Source: Clostridia bacterium (GTDB lineage: Bacteria > Bacillota > Clostridia > Oscillospirales > Acutalibacteraceae). Taken from it: a stretch of DNA of 64,000 nt. The position numbers were made by a program, and so were the translations under genes. The DNA is taken from the NCBI GenBank assembly GCA_017466365.1, contig JAFTUG010000002.1, positions 119,556-183,555 on the forward strand, in the 5' to 3' direction. Positions within the stretch are counted from its first letter, which is position 1; every line of letters begins with the position of its first letter. Shown here piece by piece: positions 1 through 8,790 of this stretch. Under the pieces are notes generated by a model. The model was not told the DNA's origin and made no database searches. It worked only from the letters and a program-made list of their open reading frames with translations.

Positions 1-237
1 TATTATATTTGGTCAAAGAAAAATTTCTATGCAAGATTCAAATCTGATTTGTTTGACGATATTACAAAGACGGAATTTGAAGGCTATATGCTTCCGGTGC
101 CAAGCAAATGGCGTGAATATTTAACTGTTGTTTACGGGGATTATATGAAACTTCCTCCCGTTGAAAAAAGAAACGGGGGATGTCATACAATTTCAATTAT
201 CGATTTAAATACCGATTATAAGAATTATACCAAATAA
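1..237 (+). CDS. LicD family protein, C-terminal part (5' end outside window)
   Basis: The reading frame is open from base 1 with sense codons before the first possible internal start (TTG at 49), so this is the 3' end of a longer gene. The 78 visible residues align closely with the C-terminus of the complete LicD protein at 1380-2219: both share EFEGxMxPxPxxWxEYLT, the YGDYM block and PPxEKRNGG. LicD proteins are nucleotidyltransferase-fold enzymes that transfer phosphocholine or similar phospho-substituents to surface glycans. The C-terminal YGDYM/EKRNGG block is typical of the family, but the catalytic N-terminal part is not in the window. The next gene starts 30 bases downstream, so they are probably co-transcribed. 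Confidence 0.85.
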   Translation, partial: YYIWSKKNFYARFKSDLFDDITKTEFEGYMLPVPSKWREYLTVVYGDYMKLPPVEKRNGGCHTISIIDLNTDYKNYTK

Positions 238-267
238 TAATAATCTGTTGAGTTAGGAAAATTTATT

Positions 268-1365
268 ATGCCTTATAAAATGAGTTTAACGAGTATCCGT
301 GAGAGCTCAAACAGAATTAGAATTAAGGAAATAGATACGGCAAAAGGAATCGGTATGTTACTTGTTGTTTTTGCTCATGTTAACTATACTCCTTTTTTGT
401 TGAATTATATATACTCTTTTCATATGCCGTTGTTTTTTGTTTTGTCAGGCTTCTTGTTTGATAAGGAAAAATATTCATCTTTTACGGATTTTTTAAAACG
501 AAGATTGAAAAATCTTGTCTGCCCTTATATTCTTTTTGCTGTAATTTCAGTTCTTTTTGAGTGTGTCATAGAGATTTACGGCAATGGTTTTTCGCTTGAA
601 GTTGCAACAATATTTTGTGAAGGGATAACAGGCGTTTTTCTTTCACGCGGTTCATCGGATTTTTTTAATGCTCCTCTTTGGTTTGTACTGTGTTTGCTTG
701 CGGTAGAGATAATATATTTTTTTGTTTCAAAGCTAAAATCCGGTTTTATATTTATTGCATGTATACCGTTAGTTGTTTTAGGTTGGTTTTTAGAATCTGA
801 ATACTTTATGTTTAACAATAAATTGCTGCCTTGGAGCATAGATTCCGCTTTGTTTGCTTTGGGATTTTATGCATTGGGCAACTTGATGTCCGGCAGGGCA
901 AAAAAGTACATTTTTTTATTATCAAAACATAAAAACAAAAATTTAATATGTGCGGGTATAATCGTTTTGTGCTTGGCAGCAGGAATTCCTTTGGCAATGG
1001 CAAACGGCAAAGTGTCTCTCGGCTCAAAGATTTTAAATAACGGCTTCATTTTTTATGCAACCGGAATAATTGGAACTGTTTTGGTTGTTTGCGCCGGTAT
1101 TATGTTAAGAAAGAGCAGATTTTTGGCTTGGTGTGGACAGAATTCATTTTATATTATGGCGGTTCATTATCTTTGCAGGGTTTCGTTAAGGTATGTATAT
1201 AAATTATTTGATATTCAGATTTATGACAAAACATCTTTAAAAGAAACAATTTTGCCTTATTTTGTAATTTTATTTATCAGCATTTTATTTGCGTATTGTT
1301 ACGAAAAGCTGAAAAAACTTTGTGTTTGTCATATATGCAGGAGAAAAAGTTGTCATCAGAATTAG
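268..1365 (+). CDS. Membrane acyltransferase (acyltransferase family 3, O-acetyltransferase type)
   Basis: A 365-residue, strongly hydrophobic protein with about ten predicted membrane segments. Near the N-terminus (about residues 20-60) it carries the family signature: RIKEIDTAKGIGMLLVVFAH, with the conserved His, followed by SFHMPLFFVLSGFLF. These are hallmarks of acyltransferase family 3 (OafA/WecH/fucose 4-O-acetylase group), which moves acetyl or other acyl groups from the cytoplasm to glycans at the membrane. Length fits the family. It lies between two LicD paralogues and probably decorates the same surface polymer. The acyl donor and acceptor cannot be read from sequence. Confidence 0.9.
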   Translation: MPYKMSLTSIRESSNRIRIKEIDTAKGIGMLLVVFAHVNYTPFLLNYIYSFHMPLFFVLSGFLFDKEKYSSFTDFLKRRLKNLVCPYILFAVISVLFECVIEIYGNGFSLEVATIFCEGITGVFLSRGSSDFFNAPLWFVLCLLAVEIIYFFVSKLKSGFIFIACIPLVVLGWFLESEYFMFNNKLLPWSIDSALFALGFYALGNLMSGRAKKYIFLLSKHKNKNLICAGIIVLCLAAGIPLAMANGKVSLGSKILNNGFIFYATGIIGTVLVVCAGIMLRKSRFLAWCGQNSFYIMAVHYLCRVSLRYVYKLFDIQIYDKTSLKETILPYFVILFISILFAYCYEKLKKLCVCHICRRKSCHQN

Positions 1366-1379
1366 TTGGGAGATAGATT

Positions 1380-2219
1380 ATGGGAGAGTTTAGTTTACGG
1401 GATTTACAACACGAAGAGTTTGAGATTCTTCTTGAAATTGACCGTATATGCAAGAAACATAATATAAAATATTTTCTTAATGCGGGTACTCTTTTAGGTG
1501 CAGTACGGCATAAAGGGTTTATACCGTGGGATGACGACATAGATATTTGCATGCCGCTTAAAGATTACAAGAAATTTAAAAAGATTTCAAAAAAAGAATT
1601 AAATGAGTCTTATTTTCTGCAAAGCTATGATACCGATTTAACAAGTATCTGGTATACTAAAGTGAGAAAAAACGGAACAACTGCAATAGAAACAGGTGGC
1701 TCTGATAAACCTTTCCATCAAGGTATATGGGTTGATGTGTTTCCGTTAATAGGTGTTAAAGATGATCCGCATTGGCTAAAATCCATTGCTGCAAGAGCTG
1801 CGTTTGCTAAAAAGCTTCTGTCAATAAAGAATAGTTATATTTCCGAAAGCAAAAATTTGTCCGTCCTAAAAAAACTGCATAAATTTGTACCGTTAGAAGC
1901 ACTTCGCCTTTTTGCAAAAATGGTATACATGACAACTTTTAAGAGCCATGAAAATTATGAGTTTTGTTACTGCCTTTGGGCTCAAAAGAAATTCAAAGCA
2001 AAATATAAATCTGCACTTTTCAATGAATCATGTGAAGTGGAGTTTGAGGGATTTATGTTTCCATCGCCCAAAAACTGGGATGAATATTTAACCATAGAAT
2101 ATGGTGATTATATGACACCTCCTCCGCCCGAAAAAAGAAACGGCGGTTTTCACACTCTTGAGATTATAGATTTGAAAAAAGATTACAAATATTATGTAAA
2201 AAAATCTGATAAGAAGTGA
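1380..2219 (+). CDS. LicD family phosphotransferase
   Basis: A complete 279-residue LicD protein. Around residues 35-60 it has the nucleotidyltransferase-like core NAGTLLGAVRHKGFIPWDDD followed by IDICMP, where the DDDID acidic cluster is the predicted metal-binding site. The C-terminus carries YGDYM and PPPEKRNGG. LicD enzymes attach phosphocholine or related phospho-groups to glycans such as teichoic acids and capsules. The start ATG follows a GGGAGA ribosome binding site, and the gene is 14 bases after the acyltransferase. It is paralogous to the partial LicD at the window start. Whether the donor is CDP-choline is unknown, because no licA/licC genes are seen here. Confidence 0.92.
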   Translation: MGEFSLRDLQHEEFEILLEIDRICKKHNIKYFLNAGTLLGAVRHKGFIPWDDDIDICMPLKDYKKFKKISKKELNESYFLQSYDTDLTSIWYTKVRKNGTTAIETGGSDKPFHQGIWVDVFPLIGVKDDPHWLKSIAARAAFAKKLLSIKNSYISESKNLSVLKKLHKFVPLEALRLFAKMVYMTTFKSHENYEFCYCLWAQKKFKAKYKSALFNESCEVEFEGFMFPSPKNWDEYLTIEYGDYMTPPPPEKRNGGFHTLEIIDLKKDYKYYVKKSDKK

Positions 2220-2229
2220 TGGCTTGATT

Positions 2230-3144
2230 ATGACAAGAGGCTTTGTTACTTTGGCAACGGGAAACGATAAATATTATAAAATGGCAGTCAATATGCTCCG
2301 CTCTTTCCGTTTTCACAATCCCAATGCAAAAATGGCGATTCTGTGCGATAAAGAGAATGAATACACTGCGGAATTTGACGATGCCGTGGTGCTTGATAAT
2401 GTTTACGGCTCATACAAGGATAAATTCCGACTTATCATCGATTCACCGTATGACGAAAATATCTTTATTGAACCTGACTGCTTTGTTTACAGAAATCTTG
2501 ACTTTTTTTGGGATATACTTTCCGACGATTCCGATTTTTCAAGCTTCGGATGGAATAAATCGCCGCTTGATATATGGTTTAAATCCGATGAATCGCAGCG
2601 GGAAATCAAAAAATATTTGCCGCAGGCAGAAGCATTTCCGCTTTTTAATCCGGGTTATTTCTTTATTCGCAAAGGTGAAAGATGTCAAAAGATGTACCGT
2701 GATTGCATGGACATTGCCGATTATATAATGAATAACCCGATTTTAAAAAATGATGCGGGATTGCTTTGTAACGGCAAGCTTCGTGATGACCCGGTTTTAA
2801 GCCTTGCAATGGAGGTAAACGGTTTTGTCTGCAATGCTAAACCCAAGATTGGAAAGTGTATTTTTTTACCTTCTAAATATTATATTAATAAAATCGATTA
2901 TAAAAATGGAATACTTGATGTTACGGATAAAAATGGAAACAAATTTAAGAATTGTTCGTTGATTCATTTTTCTACAAGAAGAGCAAATGAAGAAGGCTTG
3001 TATCTTTGGCAGAATAATATAATAAAGCTTGTATCCGACGGTAAACAAGGTTTGGTTTACAAAATTGCGGCAAGCAAGCTTGCTCTTGCATTTTGCAATA
3101 TTTATATGAAACTGAAAACAAAACTAAAAAACATATTTAATTAA
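2230..3144 (+). CDS. Putative glycosyltransferase, GT8-like
   Basis: A protein of 304 residues from the ATG at 2230; a TTG two codons upstream is in frame but less likely. The N-terminus (FVTLATGNDKYYKMAVNM, then LCDKEN) and the middle (NIFIEPDCFVYRNLDFFWDIL) resemble the nucleotide-sugar-binding half of GT8-type retaining glycosyltransferases. In this reading the D of IEPDC stands where a DxD metal site is expected, but a classical DxD is not obvious. No membrane segments are seen. The gene is the last of the unit, 10 bases after licD, and is followed by a strong terminator. Family assignment is by pattern only; the sugar is unknown. Confidence 0.6.
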   Translation: MTRGFVTLATGNDKYYKMAVNMLRSFRFHNPNAKMAILCDKENEYTAEFDDAVVLDNVYGSYKDKFRLIIDSPYDENIFIEPDCFVYRNLDFFWDILSDDSDFSSFGWNKSPLDIWFKSDESQREIKKYLPQAEAFPLFNPGYFFIRKGERCQKMYRDCMDIADYIMNNPILKNDAGLLCNGKLRDDPVLSLAMEVNGFVCNAKPKIGKCIFLPSKYYINKIDYKNGILDVTDKNGNKFKNCSLIHFSTRRANEEGLYLWQNNIIKLVSDGKQGLVYKIAASKLALAFCNIYMKLKTKLKNIFN

Positions 3145-3150
3145 GCAGAA

Positions 3151-3180
3151 AAGGGGCTGTAAAAAACAGCCCCTTTTTGT
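3151..3180. terminator. Bidirectional intrinsic terminator between convergent genes
   Basis: A stem AAGGGGCTGT / ACAGCCCCTT with a short A-rich loop is followed by T5 on the + strand and preceded by A-rich sequence, so it can act on the - strand too. It lies between the GT8-like gene (+) and the rhamnosidase gene (-). Confidence 0.9.
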
Positions 3181-5429
3181 CATATTTTATAACTGTATTT
3201 ACCGCCGTTAACGGTTTCGTCAATTTTATCGCCGAGAATAATTTTTGCATTTGCACCGTCGGGAATTTCAATTTCAACATTGAAACGTCCGTCGGTATTT
3301 TTATTCCACTTAACTGAAAGTTTACCGAGCGGTGTTTCGATTGAAGCTTTTGCAAATTCAAGTCCGCAGTAAAGCTCGGGTTTAACGGTGAATGAACGGT
3401 AACCGTCACGAATATCTCTTATGCCTGCAATATGAGTAAAAAGAGCTTCGTCATATGTTGCAAGGAAATAGTGGTCCTGCGAGCGGGTGGTTTTCTCCCA
3501 TGCCTCCCATGCACTGTCGGCGCCGCATTCTATCCAGTAGCCCCAGCTCGGATATGTTGTTTGCGTAAGAACCCTATAAGCGATATCAGTATAGCCGTTA
3601 TCAAAAAGTACAGGCAAAATGAATCTTGTGCCCGTGCAGCCTGTGTCGAGGTGATAATCCTTCTCTGTAATATCTCCTGCAAGATTTTCAAGAACAGCCT
3701 TTTTATGTTCTTCGGGAACAAGTCCGAAGGCGAGTGGGAGAAGATTTGAGGTCTGTCTGTATTTAGTGCGTACTCCAAGCTCTCTCCAGTAGGTTGTCTG
3801 ATAAATTCCCTCGTCGGAAAGGAAAAATTTCTTGTTGAATGCATCGTATATGTTTTTTCTTGCCGCTTCATATATTCCGATATCTTCGGTTTTTCCGAGC
3901 TTTTCGGCAATGTATATCATGGATTCAAGCATACGGTAAATGAATGCCGTGCAGCAAATTTCAGCGCCTTCGGAAGGGTCGGGCTGGATTTCGTCAAGCT
4001 CTCCTCCCGAAGGGGAAAGCCAGTCGGAAAGACCCCTTGTGCCCCATGTCCAATCAAGAGATTCGAGTTCCTCAATGTCATTGAGTGCGAATTGTTTTAA
4101 ATCAGGATAAATCTCGCTTGCGTATCCGGTATTGTTGCAGTAATTTATAAGCGCTTCAACTCCAAAAACGAAGATTGTGTTCCATACAGGTGAATTTCCG
4201 ATGCCCCAATCAGCTGCGGGAACTATAACGGGAACTTTTTCGTATTCCTTAAAGCAATCGTCCATGATGTTGATGAAGTTTTGCATATATTTATCCATAT
4301 CGAAGTTCAGCATCATCACATGCAGTGCGCAGTTTGCATCGCCGAGCCAGCCGTTTTTCTCCCATACGGGGGTATCTGTAGGTTTGCTCTGGAAATTATT
4401 GAGCAGAGTGCGCTGCATAAGAGCATGAAGCTTATTGATAAGCTCGTTTGAGCATGAAAATTCCGATACGGATTTAACATCGTTTGCAATTCTGTAAAAT
4501 GTAATGTTTTTGTTTGTTATTTCGTACGGACTGCCGTCAATTTGGATATACTTAAAGCCCTTGTAGCTGTATTTCGGTTCAAAAACATTCTCTTCGCTGC
4601 CTGCAATAAAGTTATCCTGCTGAATATAGCAGTCGGGCCACCATTCGGCATTATGACCTTCGTCTATGCCTATTTTCTGAAGATAACCGTCAGCTTTGAG
4701 TTTTTCGCCGTAAGTAACGGTTATTTTTGTTCCTTCGGGAATATCAAGAGAAATCTTTGCCCAGCCTGTTATCATTTCGGGCGCGGTGATAACATAGCTT
4801 CCGTTTGGCATAAGCTTTATTTCTTTCGGCTCGAATTTACTGATTCTTCTTATGTAAGGCTCATCCTGAAGCTTAAGACTGCCTTTCGGAGCATCAACAC
4901 AAATTGCGTTTTCCCAAGTGAATTCTTTGCGTCTTAAATCGTGGGTTTCTCCGTAATATATGCTGTTTGCAATAACGGGTCCGTCAAGGGTTACAAGCCA
5001 TGATTCATCGGTCAAAATTGTATCTGTCTCGCCGTTGTCATATGTAATTGCCAAATCTGCAATAAGTTTAGGCGAAGACCTCCATGAAGCCTTGTCCCAA
5101 TCCCATACACCTGTTGTTTCATTGAAAAAATAGTTGCCGAGTTCAACGGTAATTTCATTCTCACCGTTAACAAGCAAATCGGCAATATCAAATTCTCTGT
5201 AAAACACGGTTTGGCTGTATTGTGAATGAGCGGGATTTAAAACCGTGTCGTCCGGGAGCTTGCCGTTGATTTTAAGCTCAAAAAGACCGAGACCGCAGAT
5301 TTTTATATTTGCTGCAAAAAAATTTTTTGAAATATTAAATGTTTTTTTGAATATGGGAGCAAATCTGTCCTCGATAGTCATTTTTGCTCCGATCCATTTT
5401 CCGTTAAGAATATTATTGCCTGTGTTCAT
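3180..5429 (-). CDS. Alpha-L-rhamnosidase, GH78 type
   Basis: A protein of 749 residues starting at the ATG at 5429 after a GTGAGGG-like site; the frame stays open 21 codons further upstream. N-terminal beta-sandwich domains (roughly residues 1-300) precede an (alpha/alpha)6 catalytic region. KPTDTPVWEKNGWLGDA matches the GH78 block that carries the general acid (usually CPTDCPQRDERLGWTGDA), and ECGADSAWEAWE corresponds to the GATTxWExW block near the C-terminus. The enzyme hydrolyses terminal alpha-L-rhamnose. No signal peptide is seen, so it probably acts in the cytoplasm on imported glycosides. It is a single gene, inverted relative to its glycan-synthesis neighbours, and probably serves catabolism rather than capsule synthesis. 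Confidence 0.85.
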   Translation of the reverse strand: MNTGNNILNGKWIGAKMTIEDRFAPIFKKTFNISKNFFAANIKICGLGLFELKINGKLPDDTVLNPAHSQYSQTVFYREFDIADLLVNGENEITVELGNYFFNETTGVWDWDKASWRSSPKLIADLAITYDNGETDTILTDESWLVTLDGPVIANSIYYGETHDLRRKEFTWENAICVDAPKGSLKLQDEPYIRRISKFEPKEIKLMPNGSYVITAPEMITGWAKISLDIPEGTKITVTYGEKLKADGYLQKIGIDEGHNAEWWPDCYIQQDNFIAGSEENVFEPKYSYKGFKYIQIDGSPYEITNKNITFYRIANDVKSVSEFSCSNELINKLHALMQRTLLNNFQSKPTDTPVWEKNGWLGDANCALHVMMLNFDMDKYMQNFINIMDDCFKEYEKVPVIVPAADWGIGNSPVWNTIFVFGVEALINYCNNTGYASEIYPDLKQFALNDIEELESLDWTWGTRGLSDWLSPSGGELDEIQPDPSEGAEICCTAFIYRMLESMIYIAEKLGKTEDIGIYEAARKNIYDAFNKKFFLSDEGIYQTTYWRELGVRTKYRQTSNLLPLAFGLVPEEHKKAVLENLAGDITEKDYHLDTGCTGTRFILPVLFDNGYTDIAYRVLTQTTYPSWGYWIECGADSAWEAWEKTTRSQDHYFLATYDEALFTHIAGIRDIRDGYRSFTVKPELYCGLEFAKASIETPLGKLSVKWNKNTDGRFNVEIEIPDGANAKIILGDKIDETVNGGKYSYKI

Positions 5430-5462
5430 ATTGCCCTCACTTCTTTCGGTAATATACTTGTA

Positions 5463-5492
5463 AGTATAAACCCGGAGAATAAGAACCGTCAA
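5463..5492 (-). promoter_or_regulatory. Sigma-A-type promoter of the rhamnosidase gene
   Basis: Read on the - strand, TTGACG at 5492-5487 is separated by 18 bases from TATACT at 5468-5463, about 35 bases upstream of the start codon at 5429. It lies back-to-back with the promoter of the divergent esterase gene. Confidence 0.65.
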
Positions 5493-5499
5493 GATTTAA

Positions 5500-5528
5500 T
5501 TGACATTTAAATATAATTGGTGTAATCT
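5500..5528 (+). promoter_or_regulatory. Probable promoter of the esterase gene
   Basis: TTGACA at 5500-5505, a 17-base spacer, then TAATCT at 5523-5528, 34 bases before the ATG at 5562. The -35 is perfect and the -10 is weak. Confidence 0.5.
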
Positions 5529-5561
5529 TATTATGGGTAAATTTGAAAAAGAGGTGAATTT

Positions 5562-6458
5562 ATGCTCGCAAAAATCACATCCTTTTTTATGTCGGTAATT
5601 ATTTTCTTTGCAGAAGTATTGGGGGTGCCGGTTATGACTTCTGAAAACTATATTTATTATAATCTTTCCTATGGTGAACACGAACGTCACACAATCGACC
5701 TTTGTATACCGAAAAACACTGAAGAAGCAGGACTTGTGCTGTATATTCACGGTGGTGCATGGATTATGGGAGATAAGGAAATGTACCGTGACACAATAAA
5801 GGAAATCAGTGAAAAATTCGGTGTTGCATGCGCTGCAATGAACTACAGATATATCTGTGATACCGTTGATATTAATGACATTATGGACGATGTTGATGCG
5901 GCGATGAATCGCATTAAAGAAACAGGCAAAAGGCACGGCGTAGATATTAACCGCTCAATTCTTACGGGCGGGTCTGCGGGTGCAAATCTTGCTTTGCTCT
6001 ATTCATATTCAAGAGTTGAAAATTCCGCAATCCCACCCGTTGCTGTTATGAGCGACTGCGGTCCTACCGACCTTTCGGACGATTATTATTTTTATAATTC
6101 CGAGCTTGGCAAAGGCAACGCCATTGGTGATAAAGCATTTATCGAGCAGCTTCTTTCATGGGCGTGCGGCAAGAAAATAACATACGAAACAAGAGATGAA
6201 GCGATTGAAGAAATCAAGAAGGTTTCACCGCTTTATTATGTTAATGAAAACACCGTTCCCACCATTATAAATCACGGTATTGTTGATGATATTGTTCCTT
6301 TCAGAAATGCACAGTCACTTGATGCAAGGCTTACCGAGTATGGCGTTGAGCATTATTTCAATATTTATCCCAATTCAAGCCACGGATTGGATAAAGACCC
6401 CGAATGTTCCGAGAAGGCTCAACAGCTTTTTTATGAATTTATCAAAAAATATCTCTGA
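5562..6458 (+). CDS. Alpha/beta-hydrolase, esterase/lipase type
   Basis: A protein of 298 residues with an N-terminal hydrophobic segment (about residues 5-24) that could be a signal peptide or anchor. The fold is shown by the oxyanion motif IHGGAW (about residue 65), the nucleophile elbow GGSAGAN (Ser near residue 133), an Asp in GIVDDIVPF and the catalytic His in SSHGLD near the end. Such enzymes cleave acetyl, feruloyl or other esters from carbohydrates or small molecules. A GAGGTGA ribosome binding site precedes the ATG. It is transcribed divergently from the rhamnosidase, so the two may work on decorated plant or bacterial glycans. The substrate is unknown. Confidence 0.85.
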   Translation: MLAKITSFFMSVIIFFAEVLGVPVMTSENYIYYNLSYGEHERHTIDLCIPKNTEEAGLVLYIHGGAWIMGDKEMYRDTIKEISEKFGVACAAMNYRYICDTVDINDIMDDVDAAMNRIKETGKRHGVDINRSILTGGSAGANLALLYSYSRVENSAIPPVAVMSDCGPTDLSDDYYFYNSELGKGNAIGDKAFIEQLLSWACGKKITYETRDEAIEEIKKVSPLYYVNENTVPTIINHGIVDDIVPFRNAQSLDARLTEYGVEHYFNIYPNSSHGLDKDPECSEKAQQLFYEFIKKYL

Positions 6459-6469
6459 TATCAAAAAGT

Positions 6470-6497
6470 TGACATCGGATGTTGTTATGTTTATAAT
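6470..6497 (+). promoter_or_regulatory. Consensus sigma-A promoter of the capEFG-pqqD unit
   Basis: TTGACA at 6470-6475 and TATAAT at 6492-6497, with a 16-base spacer, end 35 bases before the capE start codon. Both hexamers match the consensus perfectly, which suggests strong expression of the FucNAc pathway independent of upstream genes. Confidence 0.85.
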
Positions 6498-6532
6498 TTT
6501 AATTTAGGATAATTTTGAAAGAGGAATTGTTT

Positions 6533-7561
6533 ATGAATATTTTTACAGGCAAAACACTTCTTATTACGGGCGGTACGGGCAGCTTCGGCAATGCGGTTCT
6601 CAACCGTTTTCTGACCACCGATATCGGTGAAATACGCATTCTTTCCCGTGACGAAAAAAAGCAGGATGATATGCGCCATGAGTATCAGCTCAAGTATCCC
6701 GAGCATTCGTCAAAAATCAAGTTTTACATAGGCGATGTGCGTGATTATAACTCGATTTCGGGCGCATTCAGAGGCGTTGATTATGTTTTCCATGCAGCCG
6801 CATTGAAACAGGTTCCTTCATGTGAATTTTATCCCATGGAGGCAGTTAAGACAAATGTTGCAGGCTCCGATAATGTAATAACCGCATGCGTTGAAAATAA
6901 GGTTAAAAAAGCGATTTTTCTTTCAACCGATAAGGCGGCATATCCCATTAATGCAATGGGTATGAGTAAAGCGATGATGGAGAAAAATGTTATTGCAAGA
7001 TCACGTCAGATGCTTGACGGCGATCCCGTTCTCTGCCTTACAAGATACGGTAATGTTATGGCTTCAAGAGGCTCTGTTATTCCTCTTTTCTGCGACCAGA
7101 TAGCAGAGGGTAAAACTCTCACCGTAACCAATCCCGATATGACGAGATTTATGATGACTCTTGATGATGCGGTAACTCTTGTTCTCTATGCTTTTGAACA
7201 CGGCGAGCAGGGAGATTTGTTTGTTCAGAAAGCACCTGCGGCCACAATCGAAACGCTTGCAAAGGCTATTCTTGAGCTCAAAGGCTCTGATGTAGGCTAT
7301 ATCTGCATAGGCAGCCGCCACGGTGAAAAGCTTTATGAGGTTCTTGTTACAACCGAAGAAATGATTCGTTCCGAGGATCTTCCCGGCTTCTACAGAATCA
7401 AAGCCGATAACCGTAACCTTAACTATGATAATTATTTCAAAAACGGCAATAAAAAGCTTGAGCTTGACGAGCAGTATACCTCTCACAATACCGAGCGTCT
7501 TTCCGTTGAGGATATGAAGGCACTGCTTCTTAAACTCAAATTGTTTGGTGGTAAATACTGA
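6533..7561 (+). CDS. capE: UDP-GlcNAc 4,6-dehydratase/epimerase (UDP-FucNAc pathway, step 1)
   Basis: A protein of 342 residues; ATG 6533 is chosen over an upstream TTG because GAAAGAGGA lies just before it. It is a short-chain dehydrogenase-type enzyme with the nucleotide-binding loop GGTGSFG (residues 13-19) and the dehydratase active-site stretch STDKAAYPINAMGMSK (about residues 131-146), typical of CapE/FnlA/WbjB. This family converts UDP-GlcNAc to 2-acetamido-2,6-dideoxy-4-ketohexose intermediates, the first step to UDP-N-acetyl-L-fucosamine. The next two genes are the matching CapF and CapG, which makes the assignment firm. It acts in the cytoplasm and feeds sugar to the surface glycan machinery. 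Confidence 0.95.
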   Translation: MNIFTGKTLLITGGTGSFGNAVLNRFLTTDIGEIRILSRDEKKQDDMRHEYQLKYPEHSSKIKFYIGDVRDYNSISGAFRGVDYVFHAAALKQVPSCEFYPMEAVKTNVAGSDNVITACVENKVKKAIFLSTDKAAYPINAMGMSKAMMEKNVIARSRQMLDGDPVLCLTRYGNVMASRGSVIPLFCDQIAEGKTLTVTNPDMTRFMMTLDDAVTLVLYAFEHGEQGDLFVQKAPAATIETLAKAILELKGSDVGYICIGSRHGEKLYEVLVTTEEMIRSEDLPGFYRIKADNRNLNYDNYFKNGNKKLELDEQYTSHNTERLSVEDMKALLLKLKLFGGKY

Positions 7562-7562
7562 T

Positions 7563-8768
7563 ATGAAAATTCTTGTAACGGGCTCTGCGGGCTTTGTCGG
7601 AAAAAACCTTTGTGCTGCACTGAAAAACATTCGTGACGGCAAGGACAGAACACATCCCGCACTCGAAATAACGGATATTTTTGAATTTGATATTGATACG
7701 GATTTAATGCTTCTCGATAAATATTGTGCAGAGGCAGATTTTGTGTTCAATCTTGCGGGCGTAAACAGACCCGTAAACACCGAGGAATTTATGAAGGGCA
7801 ACCGTGATTTTCCGCAGATGCTTATTGATTTGCTGAAAAAGAACGGTAACACTTGCCCCGTTATGCTTGCAAGCTCCGTACAGGCAACTCTCAAGGGCAG
7901 ATATGCCGAGGGTGAATACGGAAAAAGCAAGCTTGCAGGAGAAAATCTTTTCTTTGCATACGGTGAGGAAACGGGCGCAAAAATTCTTGTTTACAGATTT
8001 CCCAACCTCTTCGGCAAATGGTGCAGACCGAATTATAACAGCGCTGTTGCAACTTTCTGCAACAACATTGCAAATGATTTGCCGATAACGGTCAATAATC
8101 CTGAAACCGTGCTTGAGCTTCTTTATATTGATGACCTTGTTGATGAGATGCTTTGCGCTCTTGAGGGCAGGGAACACAGATGCGAATTTGACGGGATAAA
8201 TGCGGTTATATGCAAGGACGGAAGGTATTGTGCCGCGCCTGTTACCCATAAGGTAACTCTCGGCGCAATAGTTGCGGCATTGCATGAGTTCAGCTCACAG
8301 CCTGCGTCGCTTTTAATGCCTGAAATTCCCGAAGATTCCTTCAAAAAGAAGCTTTATTCGACTTATCTTTCCTATCTTCCGAAGGAGAAGATTTCTTTTC
8401 CGCTTAAAATGAATGTTGATGCCAGAGGCAGCTTTACAGAGCTGCTTCGTACGGACTGCTGCGGTCAGTTTTCCGTTAACATTTCAAAGCCGGGCATTAC
8501 AAAAGGCGAGCATTGGCACAACACAAAATGGGAATTCTTTATCGTCGTTTCAGGTAAAGGTCTTATTCAGATGCGAAAAATCGGCAGTGATGAGGTTCTG
8601 AATTTTGAAGTGAGCGGCGACAAAATAGAAGCGGTGCATATGCTTCCGGGATATACACATAACATCATCAATCTTTCCGATACGCAGGACCTTGTGACGG
8701 TTATGTGGGCAAATGAATGCTTTAATCCCAATAAGCCTGACACCTTCTTTGAAAAAGTTGAAAATTAA
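7563..8768 (+). CDS. capF: CapF-type reductase with C-terminal cupin (UDP-FucNAc pathway, step 2)
   Basis: A protein of 401 residues from ATG 7563, two bases after the capE stop. The N-terminal Rossmann domain begins with VTGSAGFVGKNL (residues 5-16). The C-terminal part (about residues 275-400) is a cupin with HWHNTKWEFFIVVSGKG, which supplies metal ligands in CapF/WbjC/FnlB. This bifunctional enzyme epimerises and reduces the CapE product using NADPH, giving UDP-N-acetyl-6-deoxy-L-talosamine. The two-domain layout is diagnostic of the family. Confidence 0.95.
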   Translation: MKILVTGSAGFVGKNLCAALKNIRDGKDRTHPALEITDIFEFDIDTDLMLLDKYCAEADFVFNLAGVNRPVNTEEFMKGNRDFPQMLIDLLKKNGNTCPVMLASSVQATLKGRYAEGEYGKSKLAGENLFFAYGEETGAKILVYRFPNLFGKWCRPNYNSAVATFCNNIANDLPITVNNPETVLELLYIDDLVDEMLCALEGREHRCEFDGINAVICKDGRYCAAPVTHKVTLGAIVAALHEFSSQPASLLMPEIPEDSFKKKLYSTYLSYLPKEKISFPLKMNVDARGSFTELLRTDCCGQFSVNISKPGITKGEHWHNTKWEFFIVVSGKGLIQMRKIGSDEVLNFEVSGDKIEAVHMLPGYTHNIINLSDTQDLVTVMWANECFNPNKPDTFFEKVEN

Positions 8769-8790
8769 AATATTGAAATGAGATTTTGCT

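Noticed and set aside
7064-7930. 288-residue open frame on the - strand opposite capE/capF
   Set aside because: It lies wholly over two well-supported genes, has no ribosome binding site or known motif, and is a reverse-strand shadow.
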